From positions 1 through 35,753 of the forward strand of contig JAJYMV010000146.1 of assembly GCA_021786705.1 (NCBI GenBank): a stretch of 35,753 nt of DNA, in the 5' to 3' direction. The notes under the pieces are model-generated. The model searched no databases. It was given only the letters and a program-made list of their open reading frames with translations, and was not told where the DNA came from. This DNA is from a bacterium (GTDB lineage Bacteria; Vulcanimicrobiota; Vulcanimicrobiia; Vulcanimicrobiales; Vulcanimicrobiaceae). Both the position numbers and the translations under genes were made by a program. Every line of letters starts with the position of its first letter. The stretch's first letter is position 1. Shown one piece after another: positions 1 through 7,715 of the stretch.

Positions 1-77
1 TTTGGGCCGTGAAATCGGGATTCATGGGGTCTGCCATAGAGAAAGTATTGCCACGCCGATACGCGAAAGTCCCGCGA

Positions 78-2225
78 ATGAAGCTGCTGCAAAGTACCTC
101 CGTTCTTGCGATGTTGCTGATGGCGGGCATCGCCGCCGCTCCCGCCCAGGGCGCGCTGACGCCGTCATCGGCGTTTGGGAAGGAACCTCCATGGGGGCGC
201 CAACCTGCAGCGGTCTCGTGGTCTCACGACGGACGGCGCTTCACCTACATTCTCCCGTCGCAGGACCCTTCGGAGCATCTCCCGCTGATGCTGCATGCGC
301 GCGACGGAAGCGCACGGGTGTTGCTCGCGCCCGACCGGTTCGGTAAGCACGGGGCGACGCCGTATAACGCCGGCTGGTCGCCGAACGATCGGCGAATCGC
401 CGTCAGTGCCGGCGGTTCGCTCTACGTCTACACCTTCGCAACCCAGGCGCTGCAAAAAATTGCGAGCGGCGTCTCCGATCCGCAGTGGTCGCCGAATGGG
501 CGCGCGATCGCCTTCGCGAAGAAAGCGAATCTCTACGTCGCGACTCTCGGTCCGAAAATAGCGCTCGACCGGTTGACGAACGGTGGCTCCGGGAATGCCG
601 TTCTCGATGGTCAACTCGATTGGGTCTATCCCGAAGAGCTCGGCATCAACCATGGCTTTCGTTGGTCGCCCGATGGTTCGAAAATTGCGTACCTTCGCTT
701 GGACGAGCGAAACGTCACGCGCTTCCCGCTAACGGATTTTCTTCCGAAGAACGGGCGCGTCAATTATCAGCGATATCCGCTTGCCGGGGAGAAGAACCCG
801 GCCGCGAGCCTTCACGTGGTCGACCTTGCGACGAAAACCGATCGCCTGCTCTACGACGCGGCGCCGAAAGATCGGTATATCGCAGCCTTTGCCTGGCGCC
901 CGAAGAGCGACGATCTCGTAACGGAGATTTTGAATCGTCGCGAGCAGTGGCTCCGCGTCGAATCGTTTCCCGGCGACGGTACGGCGCCGACGCTCCTCTA
1001 TCGCCAGAGTTCGCCCTCGTGGGTCGACGTGATCGCGTTGCCGACCTGGCTTCCGAACGGATCGTCGCTCTGGGTGCTCGATCGCGACAACCTGCGCTCG
1101 CTCTACCTACGGAACGTCGATGGAAGCTTGCGGCGCATAACCGGTGATTACAACCTCGGAAGCGAGTATGCAACCAACGGGCTCGTTGCGGCCGGCAAAC
1201 GGGGGCTCCACGCGTGGGTCTACGCCGACTATCCGACCCGTCGCAATCGCGCGCTGCTGAAGGTCGATCTCCGGAGCGGCGCGCTGCAAGACCTTACCGA
1301 AGCGCGCGGCGTGCATCGCATTGCCTTCGCACCGGCGACCCAGGCGTACGTCGACACCTATTCCTCGATGAATCGCGTACCGGAGGTAACGCTCCATCTC
1401 CCCTCGCAGGCTCCGCAGGTCCTTGCAGCGGCCGACGCATCGTTGCAGTCGATGCTGTTGCCGGTGAAACGCTTCGAGGTTCCATCGAAATACGGGCCGC
1501 TCGATGCCTGGATGATTCGCCCGCCGCACTTCGATCCGCACCGGAAGTATCCGGTCGTCGTGTATGTGTACGGCGGCCCGGCCGCGCCGACCACGACCGA
1601 CGGTTTCGGCTATACGATGGAACTGATGCACGATCTTTTAGCGCAGGAAGGCATCATCGTGTTCTCCATCGATGGGCCCGCCTCGCAGATCGATAACGAC
1701 CAACACGTTCGGCTGCTTCTGCATAATTTCGGCCCGGGCTCGTTATTGGGGCAGCGAATCGGTGCGCGCTATCTCGCATCGCTTCCGTACGTCGATGCGA
1801 AGCGGATCGGCATTTGGGGCTGGAGTTTCGGCGGTTACGAGACGATCTACGCGCTCGAACACTCCAAGCGCTTCGTCGCCGGGCTCGCGGTCGCACCGGT
1901 AACCGACTGGCATCTCTACGACACGATTTATACCGAGCGCTATATGGGGCTGCCGCAGAAGCATCCTCACGCCTACGATCGCAGTTCGAACCTGCTCGAC
2001 GCGGCGCATCTCAACGGTCCGTTGCAGATCATGCACGGGACGAGCGACGACAACGTTCATATGGCAAACACGGTCGCCTTCTTGCAGAAGACGATTTTGG
2101 CGGGGCTCACCGACGTGAACGTGATGCTCTTTCCGCGCAAGACGCACTCGATCGCCGGCCTGATGCAGCGGCGTACCCTCTGGGAGCGAATGCTGATCTA
2201 CTGGCGCTCGATCTTGCATCCGTAG
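78..2225 (+). CDS. S9 family (dipeptidyl peptidase IV-like) serine peptidase, secreted
   Basis: ORF 9..2225. Internal ATG at 78 gives a signal peptide (MKLLQSTSVLAMLLMAGIAAAPAQG). Beta-propeller-like N-terminus, DWVYPEELG (DPP-IV double-Glu-like motif), YVYGGPAAPTT, nucleophile motif GWSFGGYE, MHGTSDDNVH and KTHSI catalytic Asp/His regions. Confidence 0.93.
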   Translation: MKLLQSTSVLAMLLMAGIAAAPAQGALTPSSAFGKEPPWGRQPAAVSWSHDGRRFTYILPSQDPSEHLPLMLHARDGSARVLLAPDRFGKHGATPYNAGWSPNDRRIAVSAGGSLYVYTFATQALQKIASGVSDPQWSPNGRAIAFAKKANLYVATLGPKIALDRLTNGGSGNAVLDGQLDWVYPEELGINHGFRWSPDGSKIAYLRLDERNVTRFPLTDFLPKNGRVNYQRYPLAGEKNPAASLHVVDLATKTDRLLYDAAPKDRYIAAFAWRPKSDDLVTEILNRREQWLRVESFPGDGTAPTLLYRQSSPSWVDVIALPTWLPNGSSLWVLDRDNLRSLYLRNVDGSLRRITGDYNLGSEYATNGLVAAGKRGLHAWVYADYPTRRNRALLKVDLRSGALQDLTEARGVHRIAFAPATQAYVDTYSSMNRVPEVTLHLPSQAPQVLAAADASLQSMLLPVKRFEVPSKYGPLDAWMIRPPHFDPHRKYPVVVYVYGGPAAPTTTDGFGYTMELMHDLLAQEGIIVFSIDGPASQIDNDQHVRLLLHNFGPGSLLGQRIGARYLASLPYVDAKRIGIWGWSFGGYETIYALEHSKRFVAGLAVAPVTDWHLYDTIYTERYMGLPQKHPHAYDRSSNLLDAAHLNGPLQIMHGTSDDNVHMANTVAFLQKTILAGLTDVNVMLFPRKTHSIAGLMQRRTLWERMLIYWRSILHP

Positions 2226-2245
2226 CGCGTTGCGCGCATACGGCG

Positions 2246-2286
2246 CAAAATAAAAAGAGGGCATCGGCGTTGAGCCGGTGCCCTTT
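2246..2286 (-). terminator. Rho-independent-type terminator for the minus-strand gene at 2327..2620 (possibly bidirectional)
   Basis: Stem gggcatcggc (2259-2268) / gccggtgccc (2274-2283), 10 bp with one G-U, loop gttga. On the minus strand it is followed by ctctttttatttt. Confidence 0.75.
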
Positions 2287-2326
2287 GGAGTCGCCCCCGG
2301 GTTTACCTTAGGATGATAACGATCGG

Positions 2327-2620
2327 TTAGCGAACCGGCGGTTTGTGGCCCTTCTTGGCAGCGGCTTTCTTGGCCATCGGCTTCTTAGCGGCGGCTTTCT
2401 TAGCCATCGGTTTCTTGGCGGCGGCCTTCTTAGCCATCGGCTTCTTAGCAGCGGCTTTCTTGGCCATCGGCTTCTTAGCAGCGGCTTTCTTGGCCATCGG
2501 CTTCTTAGCAGCGGCTTTCTTGGCAGTTGCCTTCGTGGCGGTCTTTGCCGTCGAGGCAGCCATGGCCGTACCGGTGGCAAGGAAGGACGCCGCGATCAGT
2601 GCAGCGAGGAGTTTGCGCAT
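2327..2620 (-). CDS. Secreted Lys/Ala-rich repeat protein (histone H1-like / Asr-like low-complexity)
   Basis: 97 aa: signal peptide [21 protein letters not shown], then about five copies of [10 protein letters not shown]. Good upstream RBS (gggggtg) and terminator downstream. Confidence 0.8.
   Translation of the reverse strand: MRKLLAALIAASFLATGTAMAASTAKTATKATAKKAAAKKPMAKKAAAKKPMAKKAAAKKPMAKKAAAKKPMAKKAAAKKPMAKKAAAKKGHKPPVR
2351..2525. repeat. 30-bp in-frame tandem repeat, about 5.8 copies
   Basis: Consensus cttcttagcagcggctttcttggccatcgg repeated at 2351, 2381, 2411, 2441, 2471 and 2501 (last partial). The 2441 and 2471 copies are identical. Confidence 0.95.
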
Positions 2621-2704
2621 TCTTTCACCCCCTTTTGTGCGAAAATTCGTCTCATAACGTGTCTGAACAACGTTTGAGAAGGGCGGTTAGTTCGCAAAGC
2701 CGAG

Positions 2705-3862
2705 CTAGCGCCCCTTCCCAACCAGATTGCGCGAAATGACCAGACGCTGGATCTGCTGGGTCCCTTCGTAGATCTGGGTGATCTTGGCGTCGCGCATCAT
2801 TCGTTCGACCGGGTACTCCGCTGAGTACCCGAAGCCGCCGAGGACCTGGACCGCGTCGGTGGTCACCGACATCGCGACATCCCCACATTTGAGCTTCGCC
2901 ATCGAGGCCCAGAGCGAGACGTCGGGAGCGCCCTCGTCGCATTTACGGGCCGATTCGTAGAGCATGAGCCGGGCCGCTTCGACCTCGGTCTTCATATCGG
3001 CGAGCATGAACCCGATGCCCTGATGCTGGCCGATCGGCTTGCCGAAGGCAACGCGATCGCGGGCGTACTGGGTGGCGTACTCGAGCGCGCCGGCGGCGAT
3101 GCCCAGCGCCTGCGCGGCGATGCCGGGGCGCGACTTATCGAGCACTTTCATCGCGATCTTGAAGCCCTCGCCTTCTTCGCCGAGGCGATTGGCGGCGGGG
3201 ACGCGGCACTCGTTAAAGATCAGTTCGACGGTCGGCGAACCTTTGATCCCCATCTTGCGCTCTTTCTTGCCGACGGAGAAGCCCGGCGTTCCCTTTTCGA
3301 CGACGAACGCGCTGACGCCGCGGCTGCCCGCCTCGGGATCGGTGACGGCGAAGACGCAGACGACGTCGGCGACGCTCCCGTTCGTGATCCAAATCTTCTG
3401 GCCGTCGAGCACGTAGGAGTCGCCGTCGCGGCGAGCGCGCGTGCGCATCGAGCCGAGTGCGTCCGAACCGCTGCTCGCCTCGGTCAGGGCGTAGGCGGCG
3501 AGGTGCTCTCCCGAGGCGATCTTCGGCAGGAAGCGTCGCTTCTGTTCGTCGTTGCCGCCGATCATGATCGGCAGCATGCCGAGCTCCTGCACGGCGACGA
3601 TCAGCGAACTCGACGCGCAAGCCTTCGCGATCTCTTCGACGACCTTGACGTAGGTGACGAAGCTGCCGCCGAGCCCGCCGTATTCGGTGGGAATCGGAAT
3701 GCCGAGAAGATCGTTCTGCGCGAAGAGACGACGGATATCTTCGGGGAATTCCTCGCTCTCATCGATGGCCGCCGCGCGCGGCGCGACTTTCTCGGAGACT
3801 AAATCGCGCACCATCTCGATGATCATCGCTTCTTCGTCGTGCGCTTGCGCGGCTACTGACAT
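2705..3862 (-). CDS. Acyl-CoA dehydrogenase
   Basis: ORF 2705..4090; likely start at MSVAAQAHDEEAM (3862). Motifs YALTEASSGSDA, ITNGSVADVVCVFA, VQVLGGFGYSAEYPVERMMRDAKITQIYEGTQQIQRLVISR. Confidence 0.95.
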   Translation of the reverse strand: MSVAAQAHDEEAMIIEMVRDLVSEKVAPRAAAIDESEEFPEDIRRLFAQNDLLGIPIPTEYGGLGGSFVTYVKVVEEIAKACASSSLIVAVQELGMLPIMIGGNDEQKRRFLPKIASGEHLAAYALTEASSGSDALGSMRTRARRDGDSYVLDGQKIWITNGSVADVVCVFAVTDPEAGSRGVSAFVVEKGTPGFSVGKKERKMGIKGSPTVELIFNECRVPAANRLGEEGEGFKIAMKVLDKSRPGIAAQALGIAAGALEYATQYARDRVAFGKPIGQHQGIGFMLADMKTEVEAARLMLYESARKCDEGAPDVSLWASMAKLKCGDVAMSVTTDAVQVLGGFGYSAEYPVERMMRDAKITQIYEGTQQIQRLVISRNLVGKGR

Positions 3863-3964
3863 TCTGAACTCCTCTTCAATAACGAGAGACCGGGTAGTGG
3901 AACCTCGCCGATAGCTTCGGGGGCGACCAGGGTTTTGCTCCCGCGACCGCCTATCTGCGCCGGT

Positions 3965-4723
3965 ATGGATAAAGTGTACCCATCGGCGGCCGCGGCCGTC
4001 GCCGACATTCCCAGCGGGGCCTCGTTGGCCGTCGGGGGATTTGGCCTCAACGGCATCCCGCATAACCTCATCCAGGCGCTGCTCGCCCAAGGCGCGAGCG
4101 ATCTCGTCACCGTCTCAAATAATTGCGGGGTCGATGGTTGGGGGCTCGGCGTCCTCCTCGACAACAAGCGCATCGCCCGCACGACGGGCTCCTACGTCGG
4201 CGAGAATAAAGAATTCGAACGGCAATACCTCTCGGGCGAACTCGAGGTCGAACTCGTGCCGCAGGGCACCCTCGCCGAGCGCCTTCGCGCCGGGGGGTGC
4301 GGCATTCCGGCCTTTTACACGCCGGCCGGGGTGGGGACCCCGGTCGCCGCGGGCGGCCTTCCCTGGCGCCACAATCCCGACGGCAGCGTCGCAAAAGCTT
4401 CGCCCGCGAAAGAGACGCGCCGCTTCGGCGACCGCGACTACGTGCTCGAAGAGGCGATCCGCTGCGACTACGCACTCGTGCGCGCGAGCATCGGCGACCG
4501 CGAGGGGAATCTCTATTTTTCGAAGGCAACGCGCAACTTCAACCCCCTCTGCGCGATGGCCGGGCGCATCACCATCGCCGAGGTGGAGCGCCTCGTCGAG
4601 CCCGGCGAGATCGAACCGGAGGACGTGCACGTCCCGGGGATCTTCGTCGCGCGGATCGTCGAGGTTGGTGCGGAAGGCAAAAGAATCGAGCGCGTGACCA
4701 CGCGCAAGCGGGAGGGACGATAA
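3965..4723 (+). CDS. 3-oxoacid (succinyl-CoA:3-ketoacid-type) CoA-transferase subunit A
   Basis: ORF 3935..4723, likely start [32 protein letters not shown] at 3965. GGFG-GIP and [14 protein letters not shown] motifs of CoA transferase family I. Confidence 0.93.
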   Translation: MDKVYPSAAAAVADIPSGASLAVGGFGLNGIPHNLIQALLAQGASDLVTVSNNCGVDGWGLGVLLDNKRIARTTGSYVGENKEFERQYLSGELEVELVPQGTLAERLRAGGCGIPAFYTPAGVGTPVAAGGLPWRHNPDGSVAKASPAKETRRFGDRDYVLEEAIRCDYALVRASIGDREGNLYFSKATRNFNPLCAMAGRITIAEVERLVEPGEIEPEDVHVPGIFVARIVEVGAEGKRIERVTTRKREGR

Positions 4724-4725
4724 TC

Positions 4726-5385
4726 ATGGCGCTCACACGCGAAGAACTCGCCGCACGCGTCGCTCGCGAATTGCGCGACGGCATGTACGTGAATCTCGGT
4801 ATCGGCATGCCGACGTTGATTCCCAACTACGTGCCGCCCGGCGTGCGCGTCGTCTTACAGAGCGAGAACGGCATTCTCGGCACCGGTCCGTACCCGTACG
4901 AAGAAGATGTCGATGCCGATCTTATCAACGCGGGTAAGGAGACCGTGACGGTGCTGCCGGGCGCCTCGTTCTTCGATTCGGCGCTCTCGTTCGGAATGAT
5001 CCGCGGCGGGCATATCGATCTTGCGGTGCTCGGTGCGATGCAGGTGAGCGCGCACGGCGACCTTGCGAACTGGATGATTCCGGGGAAGATGGTTAAAGGC
5101 ATGGGCGGGGCGATGGATCTCGTGCACGGTGCGAAGCGCGTGATCGTGATGATGGAGCACGTCGCGAAAGGGAACGCCCACAAAATCGTCGGCGAATGCA
5201 CCCTGCCGCTCACTGGGAAGCGCGTCGTTCATAAACTGATGACGGACCTCGCGGTCATCGATATCGAACCAGAGGGGCTGGTCTTGCGCGAGCTCGCACC
5301 GGGAGTAACGGTGGAAGAAGTCCAGGCGGGCACGGGGGCGCCGCTGTTGATCCCGGCGACGCCGACCTCGATGGCCGAATTGTAG
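4726..5385 (+). CDS. 3-oxoacid CoA-transferase subunit B
   Basis: Within ORF 4297..5385; start [30 protein letters not shown] at 4726. [12 protein letters not shown] catalytic-Glu motif. Adjacent to subunit A. Confidence 0.93.
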   Translation: MALTREELAARVARELRDGMYVNLGIGMPTLIPNYVPPGVRVVLQSENGILGTGPYPYEEDVDADLINAGKETVTVLPGASFFDSALSFGMIRGGHIDLAVLGAMQVSAHGDLANWMIPGKMVKGMGGAMDLVHGAKRVIVMMEHVAKGNAHKIVGECTLPLTGKRVVHKLMTDLAVIDIEPEGLVLRELAPGVTVEEVQAGTGAPLLIPATPTSMAEL

Positions 5386-5416
5386 ATTGTTATCCGTACG
5401 CGTACGGCATATCGGC

Positions 5417-5953
5417 ATGTCAAAAATGAAGACCAATGGACCGGCGGGCGAACTTGGTTTACCAATAATGCGGCGCTGCGTTAAACGCCGTTCGAAACGA
5501 CGCTTTTTAATACGGGCACGTGCTTTTTTTATCGTCACTCTCGCGATAAGCCAATGCATATTCACTCGCCCGAATGCTGCTGCTTCTCCAAAGCATAAAT
5601 CGAAATGGCTGCACCTGGGTTACGGATCGACCGAAGTGTCGCTTCCCAATGAATGGAAATATAAGAAATTTGTCCACTGGGAATCAGAAATCTATATTTT
5701 TTCATTTCGTAATGCGGTCTTAGTTTCCATAACCCTGCAAAATCAAATGCCGGATCCGAATCTTGGGAATCGGCCTCGCCGTACGATCATAAATGGGATT
5801 CCGGCGAAGCTCTTTTGGAATAAAGAACGTCCGGTGGGCGTGTTGTGCGCTCCTCCGTGCGGCGTTGACCAGCGGATTTGGGTACGCAGAGAGGGTTGCG
5901 TTGGCCGCAATGCGACGATTACGAACTTTATGCTCAGCTTGCGGTGCGTATAA
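5417..5953 (+). CDS. Hypothetical protein with N-terminal hydrophobic/signal segment
   Basis: ORF 5387..5953 (188 aa); internal start MSKMKTNG near 5417. Basic N-terminus followed by a hydrophobic stretch (AFFIVTLAISQCIF). AT-richer than its neighbours. No family recognised. Confidence 0.5.
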   Translation: MSKMKTNGPAGELGLPIMRRCVKRRSKRRFLIRARAFFIVTLAISQCIFTRPNAAASPKHKSKWLHLGYGSTEVSLPNEWKYKKFVHWESEIYIFSFRNAVLVSITLQNQMPDPNLGNRPRRTIINGIPAKLFWNKERPVGVLCAPPCGVDQRIWVRREGCVGRNATITNFMLSLRCV

Positions 5954-6026
5954 GTTCGTCACAACTGTTAGCGCGCAAGCGAGCGACGACCCCTCGTCTA
6001 TCCTATGAGGTGCGCAAGCCTTTGAG

Positions 6027-6737
6027 TCATTTACATAAAATCGGAGGCACCCAGGGAGGAGTCGCGATACTATAGTGAACGGTAAAGTTCATATCGAATG
6101 GGGCAGGCACCGTTGCCATGCGTTTTTTCGACGCAATGATCATTGGAATATTCGCGATGCGGTTCATTAGCGCAGCAAAGTCGGGTAATAGATGTGCGTC
6201 ATCGGGATTGGCTGATAGTATTATAGCATCGTAGCCATATGATACAAGCGTCTCGACGAGCATGCGCGGAGCATCTTGATTTTGCCGAAAATTCTCGCGA
6301 AGGTTTTCGGGTTCGACACGTGCCAGCAGGGCTGTGTTTCTTGTGTTTACGCGAGGCTGCCACTCTAATAAACTTTGAAAATGTGGACCACGCACGCCGA
6401 TATCTGTTCCCAGGTTATCGTTAATACCTTGGAAATCGTTTACGAGAGCAGCAAAACAATCAAATTCGAACTCGCCCGAATGGTCTTCCGGAGGGTCGAA
6501 ATTCCACGCGCTCAATATGCAGCCTAGACGTGAACCCGGGAAGAGTCGAGTCGATGCCACACGAGCTTCTTCCGGGCCAGGAATAAATTGGATTGCTACG
6601 AGGTCGTCGTCCGGGTTCCCGAAAGATGTGGCAGCTCTATTGGAGGCATCGCACTGGAAGATCGGGGGATACCAACCGTACAAAAGCGCCGCTCGTCCAT
6701 GCTTAAAAAACAGGGGGCCAAGCTTCATCCCGTCCAT
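6027..6737 (-). CDS. Hypothetical protein
   Basis: 236-aa ORF, the longest in the AT-richer region. The segment SYGYDAIILSANPDDAHLLPDFAALMNRIANIPMIIAS is weakly reminiscent of a receiver-like alpha/beta pattern, but no family is recognised. Confidence 0.45.
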   Translation of the reverse strand: MDGMKLGPLFFKHGRAALLYGWYPPIFQCDASNRAATSFGNPDDDLVAIQFIPGPEEARVASTRLFPGSRLGCILSAWNFDPPEDHSGEFEFDCFAALVNDFQGINDNLGTDIGVRGPHFQSLLEWQPRVNTRNTALLARVEPENLRENFRQNQDAPRMLVETLVSYGYDAIILSANPDDAHLLPDFAALMNRIANIPMIIASKKRMATVPAPFDMNFTVHYSIATPPWVPPILCK

Positions 6738-6914
6738 ATTCGGCGTATTCGAATGACAGAACGGCTCTCCTGTTGGGACTCCACTCCCTTGATTTATTAA
6801 TGGTTCGCTGTGGATCGAACGATCTCTAATCTCATTTTAGTCGACACGGCAGCAGTGCTGCGATAGAGTCGGGGTGTAGTTACAGCAAACTCATACCTTT
6901 ATGGAGATCGCGTT

Positions 6915-7181
6915 ATGAACCAGACTCCTTCGAATATTCTCGGCTACGTACGCATCGTGGCGTTCGTCTTCGTCGGCCTCTTTGTCGGCTCTGCGGTGAC
7001 CGCATACGCCTTCGAGCGTCAGCCGCATATGCAGATGGCGCTCGGAGCGCTGAACCGCGCGGCGGCGCAGCTCAATGCCGCGCAGCGCGACAAGGGTGGG
7101 CATCGTGCTGCTGCCTACAATCTCGTCGAGCAAGCGATCGGACAGGTCCGCGCCGGCATCGCCTTCGACAACCATCGATAA
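6915..7181 (+). CDS. Small membrane-anchored/secreted protein with DKGGHR...AI..V..GI motif
   Basis: 88 aa. One N-terminal TM, then ALNRAAAQLNAAQRDKGGHRAAAYNLVEQAIGQVRAGIAFDNHR, a pattern seen in small conserved bacterial proteins of unknown function. Confidence 0.75.
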   Translation: MNQTPSNILGYVRIVAFVFVGLFVGSAVTAYAFERQPHMQMALGALNRAAAQLNAAQRDKGGHRAAAYNLVEQAIGQVRAGIAFDNHR

Positions 7182-7189
7182 CCGGTCCC

Positions 7190-7232
7190 GAAAAATAAAG
7201 ACCGGAGGTCGAGAGTTCTCGGCCTCCGGTCT
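7190..7232 (-). terminator. Terminator between convergent genes, polarity best for the minus-strand cupredoxin
   Basis: Stem agaccggaggtcgag (7199-7213) / ctcggcctccggtct (7218-7232), 15 bp with one G-U, loop agtt. On the minus strand it is followed by ctttattttt. Confidence 0.8.
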
Positions 7233-7252
7233 GGTCTCTGACGGGTTCGAGG

Positions 7253-7597
7253 TTACTTGATAACCTTGAACGTCATCATCATATGCTCGTGGCCGATGCC
7301 GCAATAAATCGCGCAATGTGCCGGGAAGGTGCCGAGTTTCTTGGGGGTGACGGTAACGGTGGTCGGCTTGGAGGTAATCGTGATGACCTTGGTGATGCCG
7401 ACTTCGGGAGCGATCATTCCGTGGACGCCCTGAACGGCGACGAACGTAATCTTCTGCGGCTTGCCGACATGCAGGGTGACGACGTTGGGCATGAACTGAA
7501 AGTTCTTGGCTTTGACGACGATGGTGGCGTTCGCGCTGGCCGAGGCGACCGTGAGGGCGCTAAAGGCGAGAGCGAGAGCTAAAGCGAGCTTGCGCAT
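7253..7597 (-). CDS. Secreted cupredoxin with CuA-like ligand loop
   Basis: ORF 7253..7690; ATG at 7597 gives signal peptide MRKLALALALAFSALTVASASA. Cupredoxin fold pattern with VHGMI and CAIYCGIGHEHM (CX3CX3HX2M). Confidence 0.85.
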   Translation of the reverse strand: MRKLALALALAFSALTVASASANATIVVKAKNFQFMPNVVTLHVGKPQKITFVAVQGVHGMIAPEVGITKVITITSKPTTVTVTPKKLGTFPAHCAIYCGIGHEHMMMTFKVIK

Positions 7598-7715
7598 GGT
7601 GTTCTCCTGATACGAGTTTGAAAGGATTACGGAGGGGCTGACCCCACTACTCTTGAGCATAGGGCCCAACGACCGCGGACGGTACGACAAAACTCCGTCT
7701 GCAATAGAGTCGAGG

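Noticed and set aside
2351-2525. 30-bp periodic repeat resembling CRISPR spacing
   Set aside because: Repeats are directly contiguous with no spacers and are in-frame codons for a Lys/Ala repeat protein.
2343-2657. Plus-strand hydrophobic repeat ORF ([10 protein letters not shown]...)
   Set aside because: Complement of the Lys/Ala repeat; no signal peptide or RBS, whereas the minus strand has signal peptide, RBS and terminator.
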